A DNA stretch of 64,000 bases, from contig NW_027053036.1 of the NCBI RefSeq assembly GCF_011386835.1, positions 1 through 64,000 of the forward strand. The letters run 5' to 3'. The stretch comes from Chrysemys picta bellii. Taxonomy: Eukaryota > Chordata > Testudines > Emydidae. Under the pieces are notes generated by a model that did not search any database, had not been told where the DNA came from, and was given only the letters and a program-made list of their open reading frames with translations. Numbering within the stretch: the stretch's first letter is position 1; each line of letters begins with the position of its first letter. Below, one piece after another: positions 12,597 through 27,500 of the stretch. Both the position numbers and the translations under genes were made by a program.

Positions 12597-15500
12597 ATAC
12601 CAGGGGTCGGCAACGTTTGGCACGCGGCTCACCAGGGTAAGCACCCTGGCGGGCCGGGCCAGTTTATTTATCTGCTGACGCGGCGTGGGCGAGGGATGTG
12701 CTGGCCGCGGTTTCTCGCCGCCCCCATTGGCCCGGGACGGGGAACTGCGGCAAGTGGGGGCCGCAATCGGCTGAACCTGCCGCGTCAGCAGGTAAATAAA
12801 CTTGCCTGGCCTGCCAGGGTGCTTACCCTGGCGAGCCCTGTGCCAAACGTTGCCAACCCCTGGTGTATACAATTAAAACAAAGAAAATCCAATACCTTGT
12901 TATTTTGGACAGCCAGCCTGTCTCCAGCCATGCCTGGTTTAGCCAAGTATTACTGTACCAGAAATTCAGTAGACAAATAAAATGTGAATTTGTATAATTC
13001 ATGTTTATGAAAATCAGTATTTTAGTGGCATTCCAGTACCTTCAGATTTTGGACTATACCACTGTCTCTAGCCGAGTGGTTAGGGCACCCAACTGGGAGA
13101 CCCGGGGTCTAAACTCTGCTCCAATGACTATTTAAGTGTTCCCAAGTAGAGATAGATACCGAATTCCCTTTGGGGGTGGGGCTTAGGCCACACCCCTCTC
13201 CTCAGCATTTCCTATTGGCTGGTTTAGGCAGCTCCCCACTCTTAGCTTCATAGATTTCAAGGCCAGAAGGGACCTCTGTGATCATCTAGTCAGATCCCCA
13301 TGCATGACACAGGCCAGAGAACTGCCCCCAGATCATTCCTAGAGCAGGTCTTTGAAGAAAAACATCCCATCGTGGTTCAAAAATGGTCAGTGATGGAGAA
13401 TCTATCACCACCCTGGGTAAATTGTTCCAATGATTAATTACTCTCACTGTGATGTGTATGCCTTATTTCCAATCTGAATGTCTACCTTCAACTTCCAGCC
13501 ACTGGATCATGTTAGACCTTTCTCTGCTAGACTGAAAAGCCAATGACTAAATATTTGTTCCCCAGGGAAATACCTATAGACAGTAATCAAGTCATCCCTC
13601 AACCTTCTCTTTGTTAAGCTGAATAGATCGAGCTTCTTGAGTCTCTCACTGTGTAGGGTGACCAGATTTTATAGGGACAGTCCTGATTTTAGGGTCTTTT
13701 TCTTATATAGGCTCCTATTACCCCCCAACCCCCGTCCTGATTTTTCACACTTGCTGTCTGGTCACCCTATCACTATAAGACATGGTTTCTAATCCTTTAA
13801 TCATTCTCACGACTCTTCTCTGAACCCTCTGCAATTTATCAACATTCTTCTTGCATTGTGGGCACTGGAACAGGACCCAGGATCCCAGCAGTGGGTCACA
13901 CCAGTGCCAGATACTCCCACTCGAGATTCTTCTGTTTATTTATCCCAGGATCACATGAGCTCTTTTGGCCACAGCGCCACACTGGGAGCTCCTGTTCAGC
14001 TGATTATCCACCAGGACTCCCAGGTCCTTTTCAGAGTCTCTGCTTCCCAGGAGAGAATTCCCCGTCCTGTTCCTAGATGTATTCATTACAATGAGCCATA
14101 GTAAAACACATACTGTTTGATTGCCCCCCAGTTTACCAAGCGATTCAGATCGCTCTGTATCAGTGACTTGTCCTCTTCATTATTTACCACTCACCCAATT
14201 CTTGTGTCATCTGCAAATTTTATCAGTGATGATTTTATGTTTTCTTCCAGGTCATTGATAAAAATGTTAAATCGCGTAGGGCCAAGACCCGATCCCTGCG
14301 GGGACCACACTGGAAACACACCAGTGCAATGCTGATTCCCAGTTTACAATTACATTTTGAGACCTGTCAGCCAGTTTATAACCAATTCATCTGTGCCACG
14401 TTACTTTTGTATCCTTCTAGGATTCCGATCAAACTGGAGTGCGGCGCCAACTCAAGCGCCTTACAGAAGTCTACATACATTATGCCAATGCTATTTCCTT
14501 TCTCTACCAAACTTGTAATCTCATCGAAAAACAGATCGCAATTATCTTGGCGGGAAATATTTTCCATACACCCATGTTGATTTGCATTAATTAAATTATC
14601 TTCTTTAATTCTTTATTAATTTAATCTTGTACCCGCCGCTCCATTATCTTGCCTGGGATCGATGTCAGGCTGACAGGCCTGAAATTACCCAGGCCATCCC
14701 GTTTACCCTCTTTAACAATTGGCCCAACTGACTCTCCCTCTGGAGCGTATATGGAGCCTGGGCACTTAACTCAGGGCTGTGAGTCCACTGGGCAGCAGGG
14801 CACATGAAGCTAGGCATGGCAACGCTGAGCCGAAGTCCCTTCTGTGGTTCTAGCCAAGGCCACACAGGCTAGGAATTGAATCCAGCATCCCAGGCCTTAG
14901 CCCCCAGCCCACCCCTCCTCTCTAGGTGCCTCGGGGGAGCGTGGGAAGGGCGAAGGCCCTGCAGTGACATCTGTCTCCTGTTCTTGGCTGCAGGCCACCA
15001 GAGCCCTGTACGAGATCTTCAAGGAGCAGGCCTGCAGGCAGCAGGTGAAGGAGCTCATCCCTCAGCTCTCCATCGCCCTGCTATTCCGGATCACATACAC
15101 GGTGGAGCTGTCCATGCATAACAAGAGGGTGCATAACCAGGGGGACACGCCCGCATCCCTCAGCCCTGTCAGGTACCACCAGCCCGACATCCCGCCTCGG
15201 TTCTGAACTGTCGCCCGCAGGCACGCGGCAGAGCCTGGCCTGGGCTCACTCAGTAACAAGAGGCTCACTCTGCATGCAGGTGTGCGGTGGATGCCATGCA
15301 AGCCTTGCTCCAATGTGCTGGCTACAGGGACCAGACCACGTTCATCCACGAGCAGGGTGGCTGGGGCATGCTCATGAACGCCGACATGCACCACAAAGGC
15401 GTCTTGCTGCTTGCCCGGTGAGTGTCTTGTCCCTGGGGCTGCTGCCCAGAACTGACTGCAGTAGCATCTCCCGTCCCTGGGCCCAGGACACGGCCACATC

Positions 15501-18500
15501 GCCTTCCCCGCTGGGTGAGACGCGGCTCCCAATCGCCTGCGTGGAAGAGGCCACAGCCTCTGTGCCGTTGGCCGAGGGGTCAGTCGGCTACTTCTCCACC
15601 CTGCGCTGCCTGGTGTAAACCGCTTCCTGCGTAGCTCTGGCAGGCGTGGCTGGGCAAAGATAGCCTCCGTCATGTCTGTCTGCAGCGTTGGTGTAGCCCT
15701 GTCAGGCCCAGCACATGAGAGAGACAAGGTGGGGGAGGGAATATCTTTGGCTGGCCCAGCATCTGTATGTGAGAGAGAGAAGCTAACACAGAAAGCTCTA
15801 ACACTTGTCTTAGACCAATCTAAGATTTTCCCTAACCCACCTTCTGTCTCTCATCACCCAATATCTGGGCACATGAGAAAGGCCACCGAGCCCACCGACG
15901 CCCTTCTTTGTCTGCAGTTCTCTTGCAGCCTATCATGGAGTCCCCGGGCAATGCTCTGGAACTGCTCCCCACAAAGCCAGTCAGGACTTTGGGGAGCCTC
16001 CTCTCCCTCGGAGCAGTCTGTCTTCAGGGCAAGAAGCTCACACGGCTTCACCTTCCTGGGTCTCTCCTTGGAGCATTCAGCATATGCCCCTCCGTGCGCT
16101 TCCCACAGCGAGTCCCCCCAGGTGGGGTCCTGAGGAAGCCAGAGGATCCTGCACGCACCCCCACTTCGCAGTCAGACGTGACTCTTAGCCAGCCAGTAAA
16201 ACAGAGGTTTATTAGATGACAGGAACACAGTCTAAAACAGAGCTTGTAGGTACAGCAAACGGGACCCCTCAGCCGGGTCCATTCTGGGGCCCAGCGAGGC
16301 AGACAACTCCGTCCGCACTCACTTCCCGTCCCCAGCCAGCTCCCAACTGAAACCCCCCTCCAGCCCCTCCTTTCTGGCCTTTGTCTCTTTCCTGGGCCAG
16401 GAGGTCACCTGATCTTTGTTCACCTTTAGCTATCCTCTTGCAAGGGGGGAAGGGCCCTGGCCATTTGTTGCTAGGAGACAGATTGTCAGCCATTTATGCA
16501 CACTGGAGACTTAAGAAATGCATAGGGGAAACTGAGGCACCCACACAGTATTCAGAGGAAACATTAAGAACGGTCCCACTTCGTCACACAGCCCCAGCGC
16601 TGCGTGCTCGGAGCTGGCCTCGTGGAAGGGCTCCCTGTAGAGTGATTAAGGGTCTGGGTCTCTAGCAGTTAGGCTGCTGGGCATTTTAAGCCAGCAGGAA
16701 CTAGTCCATGCCAGCTGCACGTGACTAGTCACCCGGGATCCCCTGTCCTGTGGCACCGGTCTGGTTAGATTTGTAAATGGAGAACCAGTCCTTGCCCACC
16801 TCAATGATGTGGTGTTTGTGTTTCCCATGCCAGGGCCATGGTTTCGGTCAGTTTCCAGGAGCGTTGCTGGATTTTCCAGGAGCTGATGGCCATCCTCAAC
16901 TGCAGGGATGATAGGCGGTACATCCCGGCCATGGCGTTCTTCATTCAGGTGAGCCTCACTGGCGGGTGAGGGTCGTGAGAACAGCCCTAGCCCAGCGGCT
17001 GACCTATGGCCAGGGGTGGCAGGTTTGTAGAAATTTTGGTGGTGACCAGCAGAGCCCGCCCCTCCAAACTCTGCCCCCCACCTGCCTAAGTCTCTGGGAG
17101 GGAGTTTGGGCGGGGGGAGGGGTCTGCGGTGCAGGCTCTGGGATGGAGTTTGGGTGCTGGGTGCAGGCTCCAGGCTGGGGCAGAAGGTGGGGGTGCAGGA
17201 AGGGGTGAGGGGTGCAGGCTCTGGGAGGAGTTTGGGGGCAGGAGGGGGTGTGGAGGGAGGGGGTACAGGCTCTGGGAGGGAGTTTGGGGGCCGGAGTGGG
17301 GTGTGGGAAAGGGGTGGGGGTGCAGGCTCTGGGAGGAGTTGGGAGGGTGGGGCGCTTACCTGGGGCTCCTAGGCAGGGCGGGCCTGGGGGCCTCCGTGTG
17401 CTGCTACCCGCAGGCACTGCCCGCGGCCTCCTACTGGCTGCAAGGGCGCTTGGGGTGGGTGTGACGCAGTAGGGAGCGGGGTGGATTGACCTGGGTATGT
17501 CGGTTAGTTTTACTGGACTGTCTGCATGGGGGATGGGAGAGCAGGGGATGACTTTAGGTGAGGGACAGTACCTGAGCCTGTTAACCTGAGCCAGGAAGGG
17601 GGGTGGGGCAAGTCGACACCTTTTCCCTGGAAACTGGACAAAGGGAGAGGGGGAGAGAAGGAGGAGGAGAGAGCCTGCAGGAGGGGTTTTGGTTTCAGTT
17701 TTGGGCTGGGTGGGAAGAGGCAGGGAACCCCAAGTCTGGGGTCTAAGATCCTTGCCCCCCAGAGGGACCTGGCTGAAGGGGTCCTGGTTGTACTTCCAAG
17801 CCCTGCTTGGGACTGTGTTCCTGTCATCTAATAAACCTTCTGTTTTACTGGCTGGTGAGAGTCACGGTGAATCACAGGAAGTGGGGGGTGCGGGGCCCTG
17901 ACTCCCCCACACTCCATGACAGTGGGACACAGACCCACCCCACTCAGGGGCCGCAGGGAGGGGCCGGCAGCCATGTGGAGCAAGCAGGCAGGAAGCCACT
18001 CAGCTCCGCTGCACTGCGGGTGGTGAGTGGGGGCCCCGGGCTCTTTTAAATGGCCCAGGAGACGTGGGGGCAGAAGGCGGGGCCGAGGCCCATGGTGCCC
18101 AGGCACCGAGGGCCCATAGAACTCGCCGCCCATGCCTATGGCCAGGAGAGGGGTAGGTGGCTCTGGGGGTGGGTGGGTGACCAGGGGCAGGGAAAGCTCC
18201 TAAAGCCCTAGGGGTGGAGTCACTGACTCTGGACATTGTTACCGGCCCCAGCTGGTGTTGCGGGGCTGGAGCAAAGCCCAGGGTCGGGTGTCTCTTGTTC
18301 CCCAAGGCTCAGCTCCATAGAATGGTCCCTTGTGTGACCTCGGCCCTCAAGCCCCCTCTGACGTCCGTATGCCATGCGCAGGCCGGGCCCATCCACGGCC
18401 AATTCACCTGCCCCCCGTAGACCGGGTGGCCCTTTGGAACACAAGGCTGCAGCCCCCTCCCTCCCTGCTCCGCATGCAGCTGAGCCTTAGTGAGGGAGCA

Positions 18501-21500
18501 GGGTAGGCCTTGATCTCGGCTGGAGCCTCGAGGGCCCGTTGCGCTAGCAGCGTTTCAGTGGGGCACACACGGTGACCAATCGCAGTGCCCGGAGTACAGC
18601 GCATGCTGTGCCCGTGGCAGGTGGAGCTAAGGGCCCCTTGGCAGAGATGAGTCGTGAGGGTCCAGCCCCGTTCTCTAGCTTGTTTCGCTGTTGGTGTCTT
18701 AGCTCCTCCAGTGCCCTGACCTTGGCAATAAGCAGGAAGACGCCATCCTGGATCAGTTGAGTGGGCAGCTGAGAGACCCCAACACTGTGGTGCGCTGGCT
18801 GGCGCTCAAAGGCCTCCTGAACCTGTCCCTGTGCCCAGACAAGGTGAGAGGGGAGGAGGGCTGGGGGATAAACCCAGAACCGCAGGGAGCTGCTGCAGGG
18901 CTGGAGTCATTGAAACCTTCCATGGGGACATGACCCTGGCCTCGAGTCAGGAGCCCTGGCTTCTATTCCTGGCTCTGTCACTGACCTGCTTGGTGACCTT
19001 GGGCAAGTCTCCAAGCCTGGCTCCTGCGGGGTGTGTCTCTGGGTGTGTGCAGTACCTGGCACTGCCGGGCCTGATTGTGATCCAAAGAACCCTAGCACTA
19101 GATTAGCAGCAGAGCTGTGGACTCTAGACCCCAGGGAATGCTGGCGACACCAGTGATCAGGGACGCCCAGACAGAGCCATTTCGCTTCAATTAGGAACCA
19201 TTTTTTCCTACAAATCCCATTTAAAGCCTCATAGGTTTTAACTGTTGACGTCACAGCTCTGTCCCGCAGCACTTGCTCCTCTGAAGAGCTCTACAGGGGC
19301 CTTTTGCTGCTAAGATCTCATAACAAGTTTGATACACACAATATAGTGAAGGCAGAGAAAACCCTTGGGGCTTAAATACACAGATCTGGCAGCCTGGTAA
19401 AGAGGAGACAATCTGAAGGCAACTCTCACTAATGATAATTTACTTACCTTGAGAATAGCGGGTCAGTCCGGTTTATTAAACCCGGACTACGATTCTATCA
19501 GACATGGAGAGGGCGTGACTGTCATTCTTTGTCATACACCATTCCCATCGTTCCATGCTCCTCAGCCTGGTTTTCACTTGCTTGTGGTTCATTTTTTCTT
19601 CCGGAACCGGTTAGCCTGTATTTGACACATTTTTTTCCCTGATGCCGGTTGAGATTTTCATAGATTCATAGATTCTAGGATTGGAAGGGACCTCGAGAGG
19701 TCATCGAGTCCAGTTCCCTGCCCTCATGGCAGGACCAAATATTGCCTAGACCATCCCTGATAGACAGTTATCTAACCTACTCTTAAATACCTCCAGAGAT
19801 GGAGATTCCACAACCTCCCTAGGCAATTTATTCCAGTGTTTAACCACCCTGACAGTTAGGAATTTTTTCCTAATGTCCAACCTAAACCTCCCTTGCTGCA
19901 GTTTAAGCCCATTGCTTCTTGTTCTATCCTTAGAGACTAAGGTGAACAAGTTTTCTCCCTCCTCCTTATGACACCCTTTTAGATACCTGAAAACTGCTAT
20001 CATGTCCCCTCTCAGTCTTCTCTTTTTCAAACTAAACAAACACAATTCTTTCAGCCTTCCTTCATAGGTCATGTTCTCAAGCTCTTCTCTGGACCCTCTC
20101 CAAAAATGTTTTGTGGGGCTGTCTTTGAAAGGTTCAAAAACCAAATACAGAAATGATTGAATCTGGCTTTTAGTAACAGACCAACCCTAGAACTCGTGTG
20201 CAAAATTGGCTCCCTCCTCTAGGCTGGGCTGTAAGGACAGGGACTCGGGAGAACCCAGGTTCGGTTCCTGGCTCTGCCAGACTCCCTGGGTGACCATGGG
20301 CGAGTCACGTAGCCTCTCTGTGCCTGAGTTCCATGTCTGTACAATGGGGATAGAAATCCTTCCTTTGTGTGCCTAGCCTGTAAGCTCTAGGGCAGGGGAC
20401 GTCTCTTACTGTGCCTGGAAATCCCCCAGCACAAGCCCTGATTGCAGATAGGCCCTTGAGGTGCTATTTGAACCCCTATAACAATAATAGACTTGATTTA
20501 TTTGGGGTCAACGTGTTGTGCAGAGAATTTTCCACAGATGATACCCGCTAATAAATACCATCCCCTGAGATCTGGGGTACAAGGAAGCAGCTGCTTATGT
20601 TGCAGGTAGCCGGCCCTGCTGCCCGTGATCCTAGCTGGCTGTGCAAAGGCTTTGAGGTTCTAACATGTCACCTGGAGGCAGGGGCGCTGGAAGACATTTT
20701 ATAGTGGAGGTGCTGCACCCCCCCTTACCCCTGCCCACACCCCCTGCCACCCCTAGAGCTGGGCTCAGGAGCAGGGCCATGGCTCCAGGAGCCGGGGGCG
20801 GGGGAGGTGGATGGAGCAAGGGGACCGAGGCTGGGGCCACAGATGGGGGTTGGCGCAGGGCTGGCAGCTGGGACCCTGTGAGCGGGGCCAGGAGCAGAGC
20901 CCCGTGTAAAACCTGGGAGTGCTGCAGCACCCCCTTAGTTCCCATGCCTCTGTCTGCAGGGGAGGTGGACGTTGTTTTGGAAATGGCTTGTGGGTCACTG
21001 GAGGGTGTTTTGTAAAGCAGCTCCTCATTTCACGCAGGTGGGGAAACTCCAGCGTCTGCTGCCAGAGGTCCTGGAGCAACTACAGGAGGTAGACAGGGAC
21101 ATCATCGCCGAGGCCATCACCGTGCTGAAAAACATCCTTGCTGACATGGACAGGCAGAGCGCCAGCCGCGCGGCTGTGCAAGTGGCTGAGAAACTCCTGC
21201 CTTTCATTGATGATGTAAGGCCTGGTGGCTCATGGGAGCCCGTTCAAACTGCGGACCTGTGAATGGGGGCTGGCGGGTGGGCTAGCAGGGCCTGTGTATG
21301 GTCCTAGCCAGAAAAAGGATTGTTGTAAATGACGTGAGCCCATTCCCGCCTTCCTCTGCTACCTCACTCTCCATCAGAGCGTATGGCAGAAAGGATGGGA
21401 ACCCTTGTGTCCTGCAGGCCTGCTGACAAGGATCAGGGCAGCCTGGGGACAAGGCTCCCCTTGTGGAAGGACATGCATTCCTGAGTCTGCATGCAGCGAG

Positions 21501-24500
21501 GGGGCCTCTGCAGCACAGGGTGCTGCAATGCTCTTACTGGCTTCCAGGGTGACAAGTGATGGTACCCTGGTGAAAATCCTGCCCCTCCTCTCCCTGGCCA
21601 GGAATCCCACAGCTGGCCTGGGAGCTCCATAAGGAAACGGCTCCGTTTGTAGGTTCTGCAGCTACCACCCTTTCCTCTCCCCTTCGTTCTCATGGCAGCG
21701 CAGCGTCAAAGGAGGGCCTAGTTCTCCCCAGGCTTTTCATAACCACAAACTAGCCCCCGCCGGCACGTTCACCAGACTGATGTCCAGTCCCCCACTGGAT
21801 GGTGAGATCCAGCAAGTGGGCAGGAGAAAGGGGCCCATCCATTACTGCCTTCTAGGGGTAACCCCCCAGTGGGGGCTCCTGCAGCGTCCACCCACCTCCC
21901 CAGCTTTCACAACACTAAATACCACCCTCAGCCCTGCCGAACTCTGCTGGGACCCTGCCGCTCTTTATTTAGTAGTGGCACAGGCCCGGCTCAAGCTGTT
22001 CCCAGGGTCTCCTGGACCCCAGCTGCAGGATCTCGCCCTGGGGTGAGCCCTTTAAACCAAACCCCTCTCGGGCCCGGGGGGAACAGAACAGGTTCTTTAT
22101 GGGGGGGTGTTAAATCCAAATAGCGTTAATGAACACAACGCCCATCACCAGGGAAAGGCAAATAGGCCTCAACAACTGGAGGGAAGACCAGCGAGGTGCC
22201 AATTCAACATCTGCCTATGCCCACTGCAGTGCAGCTCTGATGCCCCCAGACCGCTCCCATAAGTTTTGTGCAGAGCCTGCCCGGCTGCTCTGAGCTGACA
22301 CCGGGGGCAGGAGCAGCTGGCTAGTAAGATTAACATGGGATGGAGTCTAGCAAACAAGCCAGGCTACCTGTGTAATGGCATGTTACCCTGTATGATACTG
22401 TTCGACTACTAGGTGACGCTTTGTAAAATACCTTATTTAAATGAACCTCAGCTGTATCCAGCAGAGCATTAACAGTTCTTATGATGAACCCATCTGCAGT
22501 GCTCAACTTGTGCCAGGGCTTGCCAGGGCTTAGCCCTGGCACCTCTGGGCTTGCTGCGTCAGTTATGATTGTAAAAAAATTGCTTGAGCCCCAGCACCTC
22601 TTTCATTACAAATTAAGCACTGTCCATCTGGTGTGTGTAAACAAGCTCTGTAGGCAGTACATATCTGGTACAGAACATGATATGGTGTCAGGAGTAAACT
22701 AAGAACAGAAACCAAAGGAAAACAGCAACACAGGTTGCAGACGGAAGGAACAGCAACGAAGTTTGCAGGACCTCATCAACATGCCCCACTCTGATTCCCC
22801 AGAGAACGTCACCTTTCATAACCCTTCACAATGGACAGACTGGAAACAATGTTTTGCACGATTTTGCATTGCAAACAAGCTGCACAAAGGAACTGGGGAT
22901 ATACAGGTATTGACTTTAATTTAGGCTATGGAGAAGCACGCAGAGCATATCTTTACCTCCTTTGACTTTACTGAAGACCATCACAAAGACAACTATGCAA
23001 GGGTTGTGGTTAGGATTGATGCACACTTTATAACCGAGGGAAATGTGGTTTATTAAAGAGCATGTTTTCAGCAAAGAATTCAAGAACCAGGGGAAAATGT
23101 TGAAAGTTTTAGAAGACCTCTGCATCCCCTGGCTGAAAACTGTGATTTGGGGAATGTAAAACATGAAAATTTCAGAAACAGGTTGGTTATTGGGTTAAAA
23201 GATAAAAACCTTTCATAGAGACAAGCCAGGTGAAGAAATTCTAATTCTTCAGGTGAGGTCTAAATGATATTCCCTCACCTACCTCTAATATCCTGGGACT
23301 GTCACAGCTATAACAACACTGCTAAAAACCTTTCACAGTAGCTACCGCCGAAGAGAGATTTAACTCTACCCACAGCTATACAGCGAGCAAGAGTCAGAAT
23401 TAGTCAAACAACAGGCAAAAGCAAATTGAAAAACCTGCAACTAGCTTAAAAGCTACAAACAGACACTTAAGTGTTAAAAGTCTTTCTCATAAAATCCCTG
23501 AGGTAAGGAGAGAGAATTCGCAGGCTAAGAGGGACAAATGCCAGTCTACATGCACAAGGTGTGGAAAAGTCATATCCCAAGGGATGATACATGTCCAGCC
23601 AGAGGCGCATGCTGTAATAAATGCCTGAAATATGGACTTTTTGCAGCTGTTCGTTGCACTGAAGAAGTCAGGGAGTTGACTCATATTGCAGACAATCAAG
23701 ACCCATTGATTCTGGGATCTATCACTTGTGATGACATGGCGCCCGCCTGGAGAGTGACATTGAATATTCAAAGCAAGACTATTGACTTTAAAGTTGACTC
23801 GAGAGCTGATGTCACACAGCTCTGACCCTCCCTGAAGGGATTTTGAACTGCATGGGCCAGTTCATCACCGAACCAATTTACAAAGACAAAAGCTTTGCGT
23901 TCCGTGTGTATGAGATCAAAGACCAACAACCTTCTCAGCTGCAGTGTAGCAGCCATGATGGGCCTAGTGAGAAAGATGGAAGAACTTGAGGATCTGATGC
24001 TATTGGGCTTTTGAAAGGTGATCTAGTCCAAATCAACTTAAGAGGCAATGCTGAACCAGTGAACAACCACCTCTACAAGAGAGAGAACTGGGAAAGACTA
24101 GCTGCAGATTTTTGTGAATTCAGAGGACATCATTGCCAGGTCATTGTGGACTATTTTTCCAGCTATATAGAAATAATGTACTTGAAAGACATAACATGTT
24201 GCAGTGTTATTGAGAAACTGAAGTGTACGTTTGCTCATTTCTGTATCCAGAACAACTAGTGATGGACAATGTCCCACAATTCACTGCAGCAGAATTTAAG
24301 TCAGTCTGAATGAAATATGATTTTGCTCATATCACTGGCAGCCCACATTACTCACAAGCGAATGGAGAGGCTGAGAGAGCTGCGCAGACAGCCAAAAACA
24401 TCTGAAAGCAGGAAAATCCATTCCTTGCTCCTCTGAATTACAGATCAACACCAACAGCAGCTCCTGCATCTAGTCCAGCACAACTCCTCATGGAAAGACA

Positions 24501-27500
24501 ACTCAGAACTGCTGTTCCAAGAACCTACTACGAAGTGGCCAGACAGGAAGAGCGCAGCCAAATCAAATAAACAGGCTAAAAGAATCATAGAATGATAGAA
24601 TATCAGGATTGGAAGGGACCTCAGGAAGTCATCTAGTCCAACCCCCTGCTCAAAGCAGGACCAATTCCCAACTAAATCATCCCAGCCAGGGCTTTGTCAA
24701 CCCGGGCCTTAAAAACCTCCAAGGAAGGAGATTCCACCACCTCCCTAGGTAAAGCATTCCAGTGCTTCACCACCCTCCTAGCGAAATAGTGTTTCCTAAT
24801 ATCCAACCTAGACCTCCCCCACTGCAACTTGAGACCATTGCTCCTTGTTCTGTCAACTGCCACCACTGAGAACAGCCGAGCTCCATCCTCTTTGGAACCC
24901 CCCTTCAGGTAGTTGAAAGCAGCTATCAAATCCCCCCTCATTCTTCTCTTTTGGAGAATAAACAATCCCAGTTTCCTCAGACTCTCCTCATAAGTCATGT
25001 GCTCCAGACCCCTAATCATTTTTGTTGCCCTCCGCTGGACTCTTTCCAATATTTCCACATCCTTCTTGTAGTGTGGGGCCCAAAACTGGACACAGTACTC
25101 CAGATGAGGCCTCACCAATGTCGCATAAAGGGGAACGATCACATCCCTCGATCTGCTGGCAATGCCCCTACTTATACAACCCAAAATGCCATTAGCCTTC
25201 TTGGCAACAAGAGCACACTGTTGACTCATATCCAGCTTCTCGTCCACTGTGACCCCTAGGTCCTTTCCTGCAGAACTGCTACCTAGCCATTCGGTCCCTA
25301 GTCTGTAGCAGTGCATAGGATTCTTCCATCCTAAGTGCAGGACTCTGCACCAGTCCTTGTTGAACCTCATCAGGTTTCTTTTGGCCCAATCCTCCAATTT
25401 GTCTAGGTCCCTCTGTATCTGATCCCTACCCTCCAGCGTATCTACCATGCCTCCCAGTTTAGTGTCATCTGCAAACTTGCTGAGAGTGCAGTCCACACCA
25501 TCCTCCAGATCATTAATAAAGATATTAAACAAAACTGGCCCCAGGACCGACCCTTAGGGCACTCCGCTTGAAACCGGCTGCCAACTAGACATGGAGCCAT
25601 TGATCATTACCCGTTGAGCCCGACGATCTAGCCAGCTTTCTATCCACCTTACAGTCCATTCATCCAGCCCATACTTCTTTAACTTGGTGGCAAGAATACT
25701 GTGGGAGACCGTATCAAAAGCTTTGCTAAAGTCAAGGAATAACACATCCACTGCTTTCCCCTCATCCACAGAGCCAGTTATCTCCTCATAGAAGGCAATT
25801 AGGTTAGTCAGGCACGACTTCCCCTTGGTGAATCCATGCTGACTGTTCCTGATCACTTTCCTCTCCTCTAAGTGTTTCATAATTGATTCCTTGAGGACCT
25901 GCTCCATGATTTTTCCAGGGACTGAGGTGAGGTGAACTTATGAACACTTTTACAACAGACGTCACGCAGAGAACTGCCTGGTCTAGAACCTGGTGCCCAG
26001 AGGTGACATGTAACTGCTGATTGGGAGTCACCGTTTAAAGGTTCAGCCACTCCCAGAACAGCTCAAGTCACCCCGTCCCCAGGCTGCCTCCTCAGCCTCA
26101 CCTCCCAGAAAGCAGTAGCCCTTCCCTACAGCATCCAGCTATTGCTCCTGGTTCTCCCTGCTTGGCACAGCTCGCCCAGCCTCCCTGGTCACTGGACTGG
26201 TTCAGCTCTGCCAGCAGCCATGCAGGGCGGGGGCCCAGCAGCACCATGTGACCAAGCGGGGCTGGCTCTGAGTTAACAAGAAACCCATGCACAGGAGTGG
26301 GGCAACCCTCAGCCCACCCCGAGCCCCTGGAGGCTGGGTGGCTTCCAGTCATGGGTTCCAAGGCCCCCTATCTGGGAACTCCTGCACATTTACCACTCCT
26401 TGGCCCTGGGTTAAATCCACCCCAGGTCCCTGTGCGTGGCTCGAACAAACACCAGTGTAGGAATTTGCCCCCCACGCCTGGCCCCCTTGGCCTGGCTAGA
26501 GGGCCGCTGTGGGTCAAGAGCAGTGTGAGCTGGGCCCGCAAAGCGGGAGGACAAACTACACCCCCTCCTTTGCTCTTTGAATCTTTCCTCATCACTCCCT
26601 CTCTGCCGCCCCTGTCCTGGCACTGCTCTGCCCTGAGCATTCCCCCTTGGCTGACACAGGTGTGTGCTGATGTCAGTGTGCCCAGAGCTGGCTGTGAGAG
26701 CCCAGGGGCAGTCTCACCCCACCTTACTGCTCTCCCTGGCCAAGAAGTTACCAGGCCAGCCCCTCAACTGGTGGAAATCTGCATCTCGATTGCCTTCAAT
26801 GGCGCTATGCCCATGAGACTCTGGCCCCAGCTGTGGCTGTATGGCTGGGGGTGAGTTACCAATACCCCCTGCAGGGCAGACATCTGCTTGCCCCGCTGGG
26901 TGAGAATGACTGTCACAGCGTCTCCTCCCCACGTCGTCTCTTGCAGGTGTCCAGCAGGCTCCGGGTGCTCTCCATCAGCCTCTTTAAACACCTGCTGGAG
27001 CTTGTAAGGGGGCTCAACAGGAGGCGGATGAAGGTGCATGTGCTCCAGAGCCTGGTCCCGCTGCTCCTCCTCGTGCATGATGAGTGTCCCAACGTGTCCC
27101 AGGTGAGGCCACGAGCTGGAGCCTGCAGCAGATACCGTTACAGAGTGACCAGTAATTTGTTTTGAGGGGGCAGCTTGTGACACCCCCTCTTTAAAGGGTC
27201 TCGCTGACAGAGGGCAGGTGCTCAGTGCTGTGACAGTCAGGAGCTCAAAATCACTTGAACGTTGAGTGCAGTAGCGCCATGACCATGGCGCCCCACCCAA
27301 CTGCTGAGTCTTCCCTGCATCCTCTGAGCCCAACACTCCCCCCCTGCAGCCAGGCTGAGAGATTGGGTGGGGGGAGGGGTCGCCTCACCACTCCTACAGC
27401 CACTGGCCTCCGCACATTCCCTGGCTGTGCTGGTGGGAAGAGCACAACCCTGGCCATGGCCCCTACCAGGAGCAGGGCTACCCAGTCTCCAGATGGTGCG

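Noticed and set aside
12543..12980. ORFs with Cys-Val or His-Thr dipeptide runs
   Set aside because: Translation of the (TG)n repeat and adjoining MITE.
13060..13150. Possible tRNA gene
   Set aside because: A and B box-like text is present, but arms do not pair into a full cloverleaf; better read as a SINE head.
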